The notes: generated by a model not told the origin, from the letters alone. 64,000 nt of DNA from Candidatus Zixiibacteriota bacterium (GCA_019038695.1 JAHOYZ010000012.1:62001-126000), one strand, 5' to 3'. Shown: positions 28,719 through 37,838, counted from the first letter of the stretch. Made by a program: numbers and translations.

Positions 28719-29525
28719 CTATAGGCATCTAAGTTCTCGCAGGGCCTCAAGTACACCTTCGCCGATGGCGTTGGCCTTGTCAGACATTACATAGCAGTGT
28801 TCCTTCACACTACGGGGATCGATATCGCCGATCTTCTGACCTATATCTACTTCCAGGCCATCATGGATCAACCCCCGCACGACCCCGTCAATGGCGCCAA
28901 CGACTGCGATCGACTTAACATAGCCGAGAACCTGACCGGACCGAACAGTGTCCGAGATTCTGCACCGAGCCACAAACGTGCCCTGGGCGGGAGAGCGCAG
29001 GACTCTCCGCCGACTATACCCGTGGACAGAAGCAGGGACACCGGAATAGACCTCGGGAGAACCGGAGTAAAGTACTCGTCCCAGGTTTGTCCCTCGGTTC
29101 GTTTCTATGGCAGCATGGCAATTATCAGAAGCAGTGAAACCCGGACCGAGACCGATCACTACGGGCGCCATTCCGAGATTAGTCTCGCTTCGCTGTTTGA
29201 GCATACGAGCGTCGATAACTACCATCGGTGCTAAAGTGGACAGTTGTTTGGCTTCCGGATCGATCAATAGAGGAACAATCCGATCATCGGTGGTTGCCTC
29301 GGCCTCTTCCACGTTACTAACGAGGACGGCAGTAACCCCCTCAATCGTTAATCTCTCCTTGAAAAACGCTTCGGCGTAACACACGTGACGCCTTACACAC
29401 GAAGGAGCCGGCTTCTCCAGGGCGACCACGCTATGGCCGTCCAGTACCAGGTATTTTATGACCCCTGAGGCCATCTCTCCCGCCCCTCGGACGATTACCC
29501 TATTCTTGACGGAATGCGAAGTCAC
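28719..29525 (-). CDS. yqeB: YqeB (EF2563) family selenium-dependent molybdenum hydroxylase maturation protein
   Basis: 268 residues starting at GTG. The N-terminal Rossmann segment VIVRGAGEMASGVIKYL and the middle VVIGLGPGFTASDNCHAAIETNRG are hallmarks of the YqeB family, known from clusters for selenium-dependent molybdenum hydroxylases. It ends with a biotinyl-like hairpin region (SPAQGTFVARCRISDTV). It lies eight bases after xdhC in the same transcript. Its presence hints that the local Mo hydroxylase carries labile selenium, but no selenium gene is visible here. Confidence 0.8.
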   Translation of the reverse strand: MTSHSVKNRVIVRGAGEMASGVIKYLVLDGHSVVALEKPAPSCVRRHVCYAEAFFKERLTIEGVTAVLVSNVEEAEATTDDRIVPLLIDPEAKQLSTLAPMVVIDARMLKQRSETNLGMAPVVIGLGPGFTASDNCHAAIETNRGTNLGRVLYSGSPEVYSGVPASVHGYSRRRVLRSPAQGTFVARCRISDTVRSGQVLGYVKSIAVVGAIDGVVRGLIHDGLEVDIGQKIGDIDPRSVKEHCYVMSDKANAIGEGVLEALRELRCL

Positions 29526-29533
29526 CCTGGATT

Positions 29534-30304
29534 TCAGTCTGTCTTGTTCTTTACGGAGATCAACTCGGCCAGTATGGAGACGGCGATTTCATAGGGGCCT
29601 TCACCCTTGATGTTCAAACCGATGGGGGCGTGCACCTGCTCCAGCCGCGCCGGATCTACACCCGATTTCTCCAGGGATGCAAACATCTTGCGAACCTTCG
29701 CCTTTGATCCAATCATGCCGATGTACGCACACTTTTCCTCAATGACCTGCGCCAGGACCGGTTCGTCGTGCTTATGGGAGCGGGTGACGATGACCACATA
29801 ACAATCGCGATCAAGAGCGGGGAGATTTTCCTGGTAGTTAGAATCTGTCGTCAGGGTCGTCACAGGTTCATTGTATTTGCTCAGAATATCCGGGCGATCA
29901 TCAATAACGCAAACCGAGAACTCGGAACCGGCGGCAAGTCTTACGAGTTCGTTGCAGATATGCCCCCCGCCAAAAATCAACAATCTCTTCGGTCTGGAGC
30001 TGACTTCCATGAAAACTTCCCCTTCACCTCCACATGACATTCCGGTTGCATCCTTACCCATCTGCGAAAATGCATATCGTTTCAACTCGTGGTTCACGCC
30101 CGTGTTCAACAGTCGAAGACAATCGTCAATAACCAACTTTTCAAATGTGCCGCCACCTATTGTGCCTGAGATTGTCCCATCAGGGAACACCAGCATTTTG
30201 GCTCCGGCCAATCGCGGCGACGGTCCGGCCGTCCGCACGATGGTGGCCAGCACAAAGGGCAGACCAGCCTTCTTACTATTGTGCATTTCTTCAAAGATAC
30301 TCAT
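29534..30304 (-). CDS. xdhC: XdhC/CoxI family molybdenum hydroxylase maturation factor
   Basis: 256 residues with both family halves: N-terminal AGAKMLVFPDGTISGTIGGG and the C-terminal Rossmann segment RLLIFGGGHICNELVRLA. XdhC binds the Mo cofactor, helps exchange the oxo for a sulfido ligand and inserts it into xanthine-dehydrogenase-type enzymes. It sits between mocA and yqeB. The obvious client in this window is the hydroxylase at 55315-59185. Confidence 0.88.
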   Translation of the reverse strand: MSIFEEMHNSKKAGLPFVLATIVRTAGPSPRLAGAKMLVFPDGTISGTIGGGTFEKLVIDDCLRLLNTGVNHELKRYAFSQMGKDATGMSCGGEGEVFMEVSSRPKRLLIFGGGHICNELVRLAAGSEFSVCVIDDRPDILSKYNEPVTTLTTDSNYQENLPALDRDCYVVIVTRSHKHDEPVLAQVIEEKCAYIGMIGSKAKVRKMFASLEKSGVDPARLEQVHAPIGLNIKGEGPYEIAVSILAELISVKNKTD

Positions 30305-30372
30305 GAACCGTAACCTGTTTTGTTTGTGTTTTGGCCGGTGCTATGATCCCGTCTGCATAGGTTGTCTTACCT

Positions 30373-30975
30373 CTATCTGTCAGCTCCATATTGCAGCGCC
30401 ATAAGATAGTCGGATTCATCGTCAATGTCAATCTGTTGTGTCTGGTCCATCAGCTTAGCAACGTCAGCTTCGTACCGGCTGACAAGTTCATTGCCTACTC
30501 GATCACCTTCCAGCGAGAGCAGGTCATTGAACAGAGCGCTCGAGAACACGATCGGGTGACCACGGCCAGTCGGTGTATCCACGTAGAGGATGGCCGGCAG
30601 AATTTGCTTGTATTGATCAATAGCCCGGTTTATCAAGTCGGAGGTGACACCCGGTTTGTCCGCCACCATGAACAGAGCAGCGCCGGCTTCGTCCGCAATG
30701 TGGCAGATAGCTATCTTGATTGACTCTGCTCGGCCCTGAAGATAGTTAGGATTGTATATCAACCTCACTCTATCGTTCACTCTGCCAGACAACAGTTTTT
30801 CGATCTGAGTGCTCTCATATCCTGTGACAATGAGAATATTGTCGACCCTGGAATTCGACATTTGCACCAGGGTCTCTTCAATAATCGTGTGCTCCCGGTA
30901 TTTCAACAAAAGCTTATTAGCCGAACCCATCCGCGAGGAAGTCCCGGCGGCGAGAATCACTCCGGTGATATTCAC
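30373..30975 (-). CDS. mocA: Molybdenum cofactor cytidylyltransferase-like protein (MocA family)
   Basis: A GTG at 30975 is preferred because the conserved nucleotidyltransferase start ITGVILAAGTSSRMG follows immediately; the frame is open to an upstream start at 31056. VADKPGVTSDLI and GRGHPIVFS are the metal- and cofactor-binding blocks of the MocA/MobA-like family. MocA adds CMP to molybdopterin, making the MCD cofactor used by xanthine-oxidase-family enzymes. Operon with xdhC and yqeB (68 and 8 base gaps). Confidence 0.82.
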   Translation of the reverse strand: MNITGVILAAGTSSRMGSANKLLLKYREHTIIEETLVQMSNSRVDNILIVTGYESTQIEKLLSGRVNDRVRLIYNPNYLQGRAESIKIAICHIADEAGAALFMVADKPGVTSDLINRAIDQYKQILPAILYVDTPTGRGHPIVFSSALFNDLLSLEGDRVGNELVSRYEADVAKLMDQTQQIDIDDESDYLMALQYGADR

Positions 30976-31095
30976 CTTCTTACCCCTGATGCGCGGACCA
31001 TCCTGATAACCTTGTGGGGGTATGCGGTTGTGCAGTTTATGGCTTTTTGGTATCAATATATGTACTCCGGTGGAAAGGTAACAAAAGGAGGATCT

Positions 31096-31164
31096 ATGTC
31101 AAGTTCGTCGGATCCGGCGTTATCGGAGAGTGATCTGTCTTCGGTTCCAGGGATGCGACTGTAG
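31096..31164 (+). CDS. Possible 22-codon leader peptide
   Basis: ATG at 31096 is preceded by AAAGGAGGATCT, an almost ideal ribosome site. The frame encodes 22 residues rich in Ser (MSSSSDPALSESDLSSVPG...) and stops at 31162. It lies 150 bases upstream of the SDR-thiolase operon on the same strand. It could be a leader peptide, a small protein, or the broken start of a lost gene. Confidence 0.35.
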   Translation: MSSSSDPALSESDLSSVPGMRL

Positions 31165-31314
31165 CCGCGCACCGATTGCCGGAGAAAACAGTTGATTCTC
31201 ACGCTGTGCACCCTATCTTGCCGGCTATGTTTGTTTGAATGGGTCCCTTGTCCAAAGGTTTACTTGTGCCTGAAGAACTAGTGTTTCTTCGATATATTTA
31301 AGGAGGATAAAAGG

Positions 31315-32064
31315 ATGGATCTTGGTCTGAAAGGTCAACGTGCAATAGTTACCGGAGGTAGTGTAGGTATTGGAACATCTATCGCATTGGAACTGGCTCG
31401 CGAGGGATGCGATGTTGCCATCAACTACCGCAAGCATGACACGGAGGCAAAAAAGGTCGCTGAGCAGATTGTCGCTATGGGTAGGAAGGGATTGGCGATT
31501 CAGGCGGACGTGTCGAATTATGATGATGCGCAAAATATGGTGAAAACCGTCACGGAGGAATTTGGCGGACTTGACATCATGATTTGCAACGCTGGCATCA
31601 ACTGGGACGGTGTGATCTGGAAGATGTCCGAGAAGCAATGGGATCAGGTTATTAATGTTAACCTCAAGGGGTATTTCAATTACAACAAAGCCGCCGCACT
31701 CATCTTCAAGGATCAGAAGAGCGGAAGAATCATTAATATCTCATCCATAAACGGCCTTCGCGGTAAGTTCGCCCAGACAAACTACGCGGCTTCCAAGGGT
31801 GGCGAAATCGCCATGAGCAAATCATTAGCCAAGGAACTGGGCAAGTTCAACGTCACCGTGAACGTTGTTGCCCCCGGCATGGTGATGACCGACATGGCCA
31901 AGAACATACCCGCTGAGTTTCTCAATATGGCCATCGATGAGACTGTTCTGGGGCGAATCGCTGCTCCGGATGACGTGGCCTATTTGGTTACATTTCTGTG
32001 TTCGGACAAGGCTCGCCACATAACCGGAGAAATCTTCAAGATCGACGGCGGTCAATACATTTAG
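31315..32064 (+). CDS. Short-chain dehydrogenase (FabG/3-hydroxyacyl-CoA dehydrogenase-like)
   Basis: 249-residue classical SDR. The cofactor motif TGGSVGIG lies at residues 13-20, NAG at 92-94, and catalytic Ser144, Tyr157 and Lys161 (YAASK) are all present. Ribosome site AAGGAGGAT. It would interconvert 3-hydroxyacyl and 3-oxoacyl thioesters. Thiolase and DUF35 genes follow with 11 and 4 base gaps, so this operon could perform the last two steps of a beta-oxidation spiral, for example 3-hydroxypimelyl-CoA to glutaryl-CoA and acetyl-CoA (inference). Confidence 0.88.
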   Translation: MDLGLKGQRAIVTGGSVGIGTSIALELAREGCDVAINYRKHDTEAKKVAEQIVAMGRKGLAIQADVSNYDDAQNMVKTVTEEFGGLDIMICNAGINWDGVIWKMSEKQWDQVINVNLKGYFNYNKAAALIFKDQKSGRIINISSINGLRGKFAQTNYAASKGGEIAMSKSLAKELGKFNVTVNVVAPGMVMTDMAKNIPAEFLNMAIDETVLGRIAAPDDVAYLVTFLCSDKARHITGEIFKIDGGQYI

Positions 32065-32075
32065 GAGGCACCAAT

Positions 32076-33230
32076 ATGGCCCGAGTGGGAATAATAGGTA
32101 TAGGACACGGAGAGTTTGGACGCAGAAGTGATGCCACCGTTCAGGAGTTGGCCTTCGAGGCATACCGCGAGGCAATCCATGATGCCCAGGTGGATCCAGC
32201 TGACATCGACGGTACGGTAATCGGCTCAGTCCCCGAGTACCACAAACAACGCTCATTGCCCGGAGTTGTACAAGAATACCTGGGATTGAACCCAAAACCA
32301 ACCTGGTTAACGGAAGTGGCCTGTGCCTCCGGCAGTGCCGCTATACGCACCGCCTGGATGGGTATCGGGTCCGGAGCGCACAAGATGATGGCGGTCATTG
32401 GCTGTCAGAAGATGACGGAGCTGGCCACCCCTGAGATTCTGGCCCTAATGGGGCGGGTCGGTGAGGTGCAATGGGAGTCGGTGTTCGGCACCACCTTCCC
32501 CGCCTACTACGCGTTATTTGCCCAGAGCCACATGCACGAGTTCGGCACCAAGCGCGAACAACTGCTTCAGGTAGCGGTCAAGAATCACTACTACGGCGCA
32601 CGGAATCCCAACGCACTCTTTCAGAAAGAAATCACGATTGAAAAGGCTCTGGCATCGGACCCGGTATCTGATCCTTTCCAGGTCTACGATTGCTGCGCCA
32701 ATGCCGATGGGGCGGCCTGTGTGATCCTTGCCTCGGAAGAAATCGCCAAGAAAGCCAAAGGGCCGGTCGTTTGGCTGGACGGTATGGCCTGTTCGACGGC
32801 CAGCATGTCAGTACTCAGGCGACCCAATCTGACAGGACTTCCTAGCGCCGAGGAAGCGTCACGGATCGCTTATGAAATGGCCGGTGTCGGCCCCAAGGAC
32901 ATTAAGGTTGCTGAGGTTCATGATTGTTTTACCATAGCTGAGATCATGGCGTATGAGGACCTGGGCTTCTGCGAACGAGGGGCCGGAGGTAAGTTCATCG
33001 AAGAAAAACAGTCGTACATTGGCGGATCGACCCCGGTCAACGTCGACGGTGGGCTGAAATCCAAAGGCCATCCGATCGGAGCCACCGGAGTCTCGATGAC
33101 GGTGGAGATCGCCAAGCAGCTAAGAGGAGAAGCGGGAGAACGCCAGGTGCCGGACGCCGATGTCGGACTCACGCACAATGTTGGTGGCATCGGACAATAT
33201 TGCTTTGTCCAAGTCCTCAGGAGGGACTGA
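32076..33230 (+). CDS. Thiolase (SCP2/acetyl-CoA C-acetyltransferase-like)
   Basis: The ATG at 32076 follows AGGAGG; the frame opens earlier at 31998. The 384-residue protein has the nucleophile Cys83 in EVACASGSA, the EVHDCF His block, and GHPIGATG near the C-terminus, so the active site is complete. It belongs to the thiolases that work with a DUF35 partner, as the next gene encodes. It cleaves a 3-oxoacyl-CoA with CoA, or does the reverse. Confidence 0.88.
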   Translation: MARVGIIGIGHGEFGRRSDATVQELAFEAYREAIHDAQVDPADIDGTVIGSVPEYHKQRSLPGVVQEYLGLNPKPTWLTEVACASGSAAIRTAWMGIGSGAHKMMAVIGCQKMTELATPEILALMGRVGEVQWESVFGTTFPAYYALFAQSHMHEFGTKREQLLQVAVKNHYYGARNPNALFQKEITIEKALASDPVSDPFQVYDCCANADGAACVILASEEIAKKAKGPVVWLDGMACSTASMSVLRRPNLTGLPSAEEASRIAYEMAGVGPKDIKVAEVHDCFTIAEIMAYEDLGFCERGAGGKFIEEKQSYIGGSTPVNVDGGLKSKGHPIGATGVSMTVEIAKQLRGEAGERQVPDADVGLTHNVGGIGQYCFVQVLRRD

Positions 33231-33234
33231 GCTT

Positions 33235-33675
33235 ATGTTTAAATGGTTTGGAAAAGTAAATTTCTCGCCGTACACCAAAGTTACAGATTTCGCCGACCAC
33301 CTCAAGGACGGTCACCTGATGGCATCCAAGTGCAAACAGTGTGGTCAAGAGTCATTCCCGCCTAAGGCTGATTGCAGCAAGTGTCTCTCTGGTGAATTCG
33401 AGTTCACGGAATACGACGGACAAGCGACACTTCTTAGTTTCACGAAGATTCATGCCGCCCCGACCGGATTCGAGGATACCGTTCCCTACACAGTCGGAGT
33501 TGTTGATCTCAAAGATGGCGGACGTTTGCTGGCCTGGTTTGGCGAATCGATTGCCGAGAGCGACATTAAAATTGGCATGGACCTTCAAGTGGTACCTCAG
33601 ATTTTCGAGGAAATAAAAGACATCAAAGTTTACTACTCGTTGGAAAAACCGGGGACAACCTGGTCCAAAGTGTAG
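33235..33675 (+). CDS. DUF35 OB-fold acyl-CoA-associated protein with rubredoxin-like zinc ribbon
   Basis: The ATG at 33235 is four bases after the thiolase stop, with GGAGGG upstream. 146 residues: a short N-terminal helix, a zinc ribbon (CKQCGQESFPPKADCSKC, four Cys) and an OB fold (ATLLSFTKIHAAP). These proteins form complexes with lipid-transfer-type thiolases or with MaoC-type hydratases. The paired gene order supports a complex with the thiolase. Confidence 0.85.
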   Translation: MFKWFGKVNFSPYTKVTDFADHLKDGHLMASKCKQCGQESFPPKADCSKCLSGEFEFTEYDGQATLLSFTKIHAAPTGFEDTVPYTVGVVDLKDGGRLLAWFGESIAESDIKIGMDLQVVPQIFEEIKDIKVYYSLEKPGTTWSKV

Positions 33676-33713
33676 CGACGATCTCGCCTGCACAGGCTGG
33701 CTTTGAATTCAAG

Positions 33714-33750
33714 AAGAGTCCTGACACTAAATAGTGCTAGGACTCTTTTC
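33714..33750. terminator. Bidirectional intrinsic terminator between convergent operons
   Basis: AAGAGTCCT, inner stem CACT-AAAT-AGTG, then AGGACTCTT followed by TTC. The 9-bp outer stem is perfect. On the plus strand a short T run follows and on the minus strand CTTGAATTC follows. It sits between the DUF35 gene end (33675) and the dienoyl-CoA hydratase gene end (33789), ending transcripts from both sides. Confidence 0.75.
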
Positions 33751-33788
33751 ATTTCAATCAATTACAATTAAGGCTTCAAACGTTAAGA

Positions 33789-34565
33789 CTACCGGTTCTT
33801 CCAATCCGGCTTACGCCGTTCAAGAAATGACGCGATGCCTTCATTGGCGTCGTGCGTGGCCATCAACTCATCGACATAGAGCCGTTCCTGCTCGGGAAGC
33901 TTCTCTTTTATTACCCGGTTGAACTCAAGGCGCGCGGCTCTCACGGCATATCGTAGGGAAGAGGCGCTCTTGGCGAGAATATGCTCCTCAATCCAAACCT
34001 CAATCCCGGCCAGCAGTGATTCGTGATCATCAAATACTTCTGTCAGCAATCCGGATTCATCCGCCTCCAGGGCTGAAATCATTCTGCCGGACAGCAGGAT
34101 ATCGTCCGCTCTTGCCTGGCCTAGTTTCATGGGCAGGAGCAATGACGCCGGGGGTGCAAAAACACCGAGTTGGATTTCCGGTTGTCCCAACTTGGCGGTT
34201 TGATCGGCAAACATGAAATTGCACATAAGGGCCAGTTCCATTCCGCCGCCCAGACATTGGCCCGAGATTATCGCGGCGGTTGGAATAGCAAGATCAGCCA
34301 AGGTATAGAACAGCTCGTGGAACTGTTTCAACATCGCCGGGGCATTCTCGCAGGTGTGTTCCGGTACGCTGGCGCCAAAGCTGAAATGTTTGCCTGCGCC
34401 CGTGAACTGCAACAACTTCACACCAGGTTGCTGACGCAAATCATCCAGCGCCTGCTGCAAATCGGTCATCATCTCTGCATCCAGGATATTCGCCTTGGGT
34501 GCGTTTAGCGTCAGTCTCATGACTTGGCCGTCATGCAGCGATTGAGTTTGTATTTTGTCACTCAT
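33789..34565 (-). CDS. dch: Cyclohexa-1,5-diene-1-carbonyl-CoA hydratase-like enzyme
   Basis: 258-residue crotonase-fold protein. LNAPKANILDAEMM near the N-terminus, the oxyanion-hole strand ISGQCLGGGMELALMC, and LGQPEIQLGVFAPPAS resemble the dienoyl-CoA hydratases of anaerobic benzoyl-CoA catabolism (Dch, BamR, BzdW). It adds water to the product of benzoyl-CoA reductase, giving 6-hydroxycyclohex-1-ene-1-carbonyl-CoA. The gene lies six bases after the ring-opening hydrolase gene in the order had, oah, dch, as expected for the pathway. Confidence 0.87.
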   Translation of the reverse strand: MSDKIQTQSLHDGQVMRLTLNAPKANILDAEMMTDLQQALDDLRQQPGVKLLQFTGAGKHFSFGASVPEHTCENAPAMLKQFHELFYTLADLAIPTAAIISGQCLGGGMELALMCNFMFADQTAKLGQPEIQLGVFAPPASLLLPMKLGQARADDILLSGRMISALEADESGLLTEVFDDHESLLAGIEVWIEEHILAKSASSLRYAVRAARLEFNRVIKEKLPEQERLYVDELMATHDANEGIASFLERRKPDWKNR

Positions 34566-34570
34566 AATGC

Positions 34571-35656
34571 TTACTTCGGCAGAATCGCATTAAGGAGTTC
34601 ATCGTCCCACGCGTGTCCCTCAGACAACATTTTGCGCAGCTTAATGAAGTCCACTTCTCTGTTGCCGCGGGGTCCTTCGTTAAAGGCCCTGAAGCCGGCC
34701 TTGCCTTCGGTCATCATGTTCAGTCCGAGCCAGTCACGGTTACTCTGTTGGTTTTTGTCCCAGTGTTCCAGTTTCTTTTTTCTCAGACTATTGAGGGTCT
34801 TATTGACACAATCCGGCATCAGGTAAAGCAGCTTGGTACAGAGGTCGTTCACGCAATCATCCAGAGGCGTAAGATCAATCGCACCTTCTTTGAGTTTTCC
34901 TTTGCCCGCTTTGAGGTCATCGCCCGATTTGGTTCTGCCATAGACAATAGCCCCGGAATCATTGAGCCAGCGATCGGTGATCACCATTGGATTGCGTACG
35001 AAGTTTTCGCCCAGCTTCAGCACGGGTACTGCGTCCGTTATTAGTCCGAGGTTCTTAGCCTCGTAGGCGCTCCACATTTCACAGAGCGTACAGCTTTGCA
35101 TGGCCCGTTCGATACCCACGAACAGGTGAAGAAAATCAGTACTGCCGCCGTCGGGAGCACTACCGTGCCTGGGACCGGCCTGGCCGAAGATAGCCAGATC
35201 GCTGGCGACGGTAAAGTCGCAAGCCATTCCAATTTCCTGCCCACCTGCAATACGCATTCCGTTCACGCGGCAGATGACCGGCTTGTCGCACATGAGAATG
35301 GAGGTAATCATGTCGTTGAACAACCGCATGTACTGCTTGTACTCAAGCGGCCTTCCGGAATAATACTCGGCGTATTCCTTAGTATTGCCGCCCGTGCAGA
35401 AAGCTTTGTCGCCCACCGCCGTAAACACAACATTTGCGACCGAACGATCATTGGATGCTTTCCTGAAAGCCAGGATCACTTCCTTAACCGCCGCCGTCGT
35501 ATATGAATTATATTGCTGTGGATTGTTGAGACAAATCCAGGCATTGTAGAGACCGTCGACTTCTTTGCCGTCCTGGCCGAGACATGGTTTCAGATCATAG
35601 ATAATTTCCGTGAAGTCTACTTCTACCAGATCATGACTGACAATATCTCTTCCCAT
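34571..35656 (-). CDS. oah: 6-oxocyclohex-1-ene-1-carbonyl-CoA hydrolase
   Basis: 361 residues, typical for Oah/BamA, the diagnostic enzyme of anaerobic aromatic degradation. It hydrates and opens the ring to give 3-hydroxypimelyl-CoA. Family blocks: LYNAWICLNNPQQYNSYTT, AFCTGGNTKEYAEYYSGRP, NGMRIAGGQEIGMACDF, GQAGPRHGSAPDGGSTDFL, and the ENFVRNPMV segment, all as I recall them from BamA. Start ATG at 35656 with AGGAGAG. The gene stands between had and dch. Confidence 0.95.
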   Translation of the reverse strand: MGRDIVSHDLVEVDFTEIIYDLKPCLGQDGKEVDGLYNAWICLNNPQQYNSYTTAAVKEVILAFRKASNDRSVANVVFTAVGDKAFCTGGNTKEYAEYYSGRPLEYKQYMRLFNDMITSILMCDKPVICRVNGMRIAGGQEIGMACDFTVASDLAIFGQAGPRHGSAPDGGSTDFLHLFVGIERAMQSCTLCEMWSAYEAKNLGLITDAVPVLKLGENFVRNPMVITDRWLNDSGAIVYGRTKSGDDLKAGKGKLKEGAIDLTPLDDCVNDLCTKLLYLMPDCVNKTLNSLRKKKLEHWDKNQQSNRDWLGLNMMTEGKAGFRAFNEGPRGNREVDFIKLRKMLSEGHAWDDELLNAILPK

Positions 35657-35727
35657 TTCCTACTCTCCTGTTCTGTTATACTGGTCACTCGTGACCTCAA
35701 ACTGTCTTTGTCATCCTTCCCTAATGA

Positions 35728-36792
35728 TCAGGCACCTTCGGAATCCGGGATGAGAACTGATCTCTTCAACATCTTCCCTTCCAAGGTGCGCGCGAATATG
35801 TCGTTGATTTGCGATAGCGGAAATGTTTCGGTGAATGGCTTGAGTTTGAGTTTACCTTCGGCCGTCAGACTGACAACATCGGTATAGAGTTCGGGTTTGC
35901 AACCCCACGTACCGATGACCTGGCCATCAAAAGCCATAAGATTACTCAGGCGTACTTCAAGCTTGTCGAGTGTGAAACCTACAATCGACAGAGTACCGGC
36001 GATACCCATAAGAGCGTAGGCGAGTTCTTGGCCGGCTTTCGTTCCCGACATCTCATAGATCTTCCAGCCAAACGGCGAAGCACCCATCTCCTTGCAGCCG
36101 GCCTTCACGGCTTTTTTCGTTTCCCGGATGTCGAGGCCTTTGATATTCAAAGTGTTTGAGATACCCACTTCGGAAAGCTGATCCAGTTTGTCCTGCGCAA
36201 TATCAAGGGCCAGAACTTTGGCCCCGAGTATCCTGGCCAGTTGAGCCGCATAGATTCCAACTCCGCCCACCCCGATGACGACGGCAAAGTCATCCTTCTT
36301 CAAATCGCTCTTGACAATAACCTGGTAAGGCGTCGATACGGCATCGGCAATAACCGAAAGTTCGGCCAGTGAAGCCTGGGCCAAAGCAGCCTCTGGTACG
36401 ACTGTCAGGAATCGAGCCGGAACGACCACGTGGCTGGCGAACCCGCCATCGAAATCATTGCCGGGCATCTTCTGATTCTGACAGATGTTGCTTCTTCCAT
36501 TTTTACACAGTTCGCATTCGCCGCAGGGTAGCACCGCCGGAATCAAGACCGGCTTGCCGATAAGTTCGGACGGCCCTTCCAGGACTGTCCCGCTTATTTC
36601 ATGGCCTAACACAAGCGGCAACGCGTGCTTGGTGGGTACCCCATAATGCCAGAAACTCAGATCCGTGTGGCACACTCCACAACCCGCAACTTCGACCAGA
36701 GCCTCGCCCTCGCCTGCTTTCGGCAACGGCGACTCGACCCGCTCGAACGGGGCATCCTTGGCAGTCATTTGATAGGCATACATCTGTTTCAT
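35728..36792 (-). CDS. had: 6-hydroxycyclohex-1-ene-1-carbonyl-CoA dehydrogenase
   Basis: 354-residue zinc alcohol dehydrogenase. The catalytic zinc Cys41 (GCGVCHTD) and LGHE block are present, as are the four structural-zinc Cys at 90, 93, 96 and 104. The Rossmann loop is GVGGVGIYAAQ. In the benzoyl-CoA pathway Had oxidises the hydroxy-enoyl-CoA to the 6-oxo compound with NAD. Its position directly upstream of oah and dch supports the assignment over a general alcohol dehydrogenase. A good promoter-like sequence lies just upstream (36812-36840). Confidence 0.9.
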   Translation of the reverse strand: MKQMYAYQMTAKDAPFERVESPLPKAGEGEALVEVAGCGVCHTDLSFWHYGVPTKHALPLVLGHEISGTVLEGPSELIGKPVLIPAVLPCGECELCKNGRSNICQNQKMPGNDFDGGFASHVVVPARFLTVVPEAALAQASLAELSVIADAVSTPYQVIVKSDLKKDDFAVVIGVGGVGIYAAQLARILGAKVLALDIAQDKLDQLSEVGISNTLNIKGLDIRETKKAVKAGCKEMGASPFGWKIYEMSGTKAGQELAYALMGIAGTLSIVGFTLDKLEVRLSNLMAFDGQVIGTWGCKPELYTDVVSLTAEGKLKLKPFTETFPLSQINDIFARTLEGKMLKRSVLIPDSEGA

Positions 36793-36811
36793 ATTCTCCT
36801 CCTAAGATTGC

Positions 36812-36840
36812 AAGATAGTCACATCCAATTACAATGTCAA
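36812..36840 (-). promoter_or_regulatory. Promoter-like sequence ahead of had-oah-dch
   Basis: Minus strand: TTGACA (36835-36840), 17-base spacer, TATCTT (36812-36817), then the strong ribosome site AGGAGGAGAAT and the had start at 36792. The -35 is perfect, the -10 is 4 of 6. It lies between the reductase-like gene and had and would give the last three genes their own transcript. Confidence 0.5.
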
Positions 36841-36848
36841 GATCAGGC

Positions 36849-37802
36849 TCATTGGGACGACCGTTCCAGCATGTGAACCAGAGCCGTGATGGTTTGGTTA
36901 TTGGGCGTAGCAAGACCGTACTTGCGACCATACTGAGCGATTCTCCCGTTCATGTAGTCGATTTCGGTCGCCAGTCCGCCTTCCAAATCTAATGCCATCG
37001 AAGGACGATGGTCCCCACCACCCTTCAAGTAGTTCAGACAGAACTCGCCAAAACCTTTGTCGTATTTGATACCATCCGCATTGGCTACCAAAACGGACTC
37101 GTCAATGATAGCTTTCACCATCTCCACCGCCTCGGGTGTATCCATAACCTGTTTCATGGTCAGTCTCGTGATTGCACAAACAGGGGCAAGGGCGGCGTTG
37201 AGGATTGCTTTCTCCCAGGTGTAAACCCGAATGTTGTCGGGGATTTCTGTTTTCAATTCGACCGAGCTAAGCATCTCTGCGATTGTGCTCGACATAGCAC
37301 TGCCCTGGGGCGTCAAGGCGGCAATGTAATTTGGAGAATTGAAGAAAATCATGTTCACCGTGTTGGGAGAACTCATCCCGCCAGCCCAGTTGACCACCAT
37401 ACGCAAAGTTCTGTCTTGACCGACAACATTCGCAACTTCGAGTTCATTATCCAACCCATTCTGAGCACATAAGATAAAAGCTGTTTCCGGAATAACCTTC
37501 GATAACGTCGAGACTATTTTCCCCAGGATGGGTGTCTTCACCGAGACCACGACCAAGTCGAGATCATACTCTCCTAGTTCGTCAACGGCATAACACGCTA
37601 CGGCTACATCGGCGGTTTTCTGGATCTTGTTCTCGACTTGAATCCCGGATTCCTTGATCAAATCTATCTTCTTGCGATCGATGTCACACGGAACAACAAA
37701 CGCTCCGGCCTCTATCAGGTGAACGGCCAGAGTGGAACCGATTGGTCCCAGGCCGACCACGCCGATGCGCAGCTGGGTATTGTTAGTTTTTCCTGCCATC
37801 AT
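36849..37802 (-). CDS. Ketopantoate reductase family (ApbA/PanE-like) oxidoreductase
   Basis: 317 residues. The N-terminal Rossmann motif GVVGLGPIGSTLAVHL, the middle NWAGGMSSPN block, and the conserved Lys in WEKAILNAALAP match the ApbA/PanE family, which reduces 2-oxo acids such as ketopantoate with NADPH. No pantothenate genes are near. It stands between the symporter and had, so it may act on a 2-oxo or 3-oxo acid tied to aromatic catabolism. Start ATG at 37802 with GGGAGG. Confidence 0.78.
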   Translation of the reverse strand: MMAGKTNNTQLRIGVVGLGPIGSTLAVHLIEAGAFVVPCDIDRKKIDLIKESGIQVENKIQKTADVAVACYAVDELGEYDLDLVVVSVKTPILGKIVSTLSKVIPETAFILCAQNGLDNELEVANVVGQDRTLRMVVNWAGGMSSPNTVNMIFFNSPNYIAALTPQGSAMSSTIAEMLSSVELKTEIPDNIRVYTWEKAILNAALAPVCAITRLTMKQVMDTPEAVEMVKAIIDESVLVANADGIKYDKGFGEFCLNYLKGGGDHRPSMALDLEGGLATEIDYMNGRIAQYGRKYGLATPNNQTITALVHMLERSSQ

Positions 37803-37838
37803 GGCCTCCCAAATCCTGTATTCTTTTCAACCGGTATA

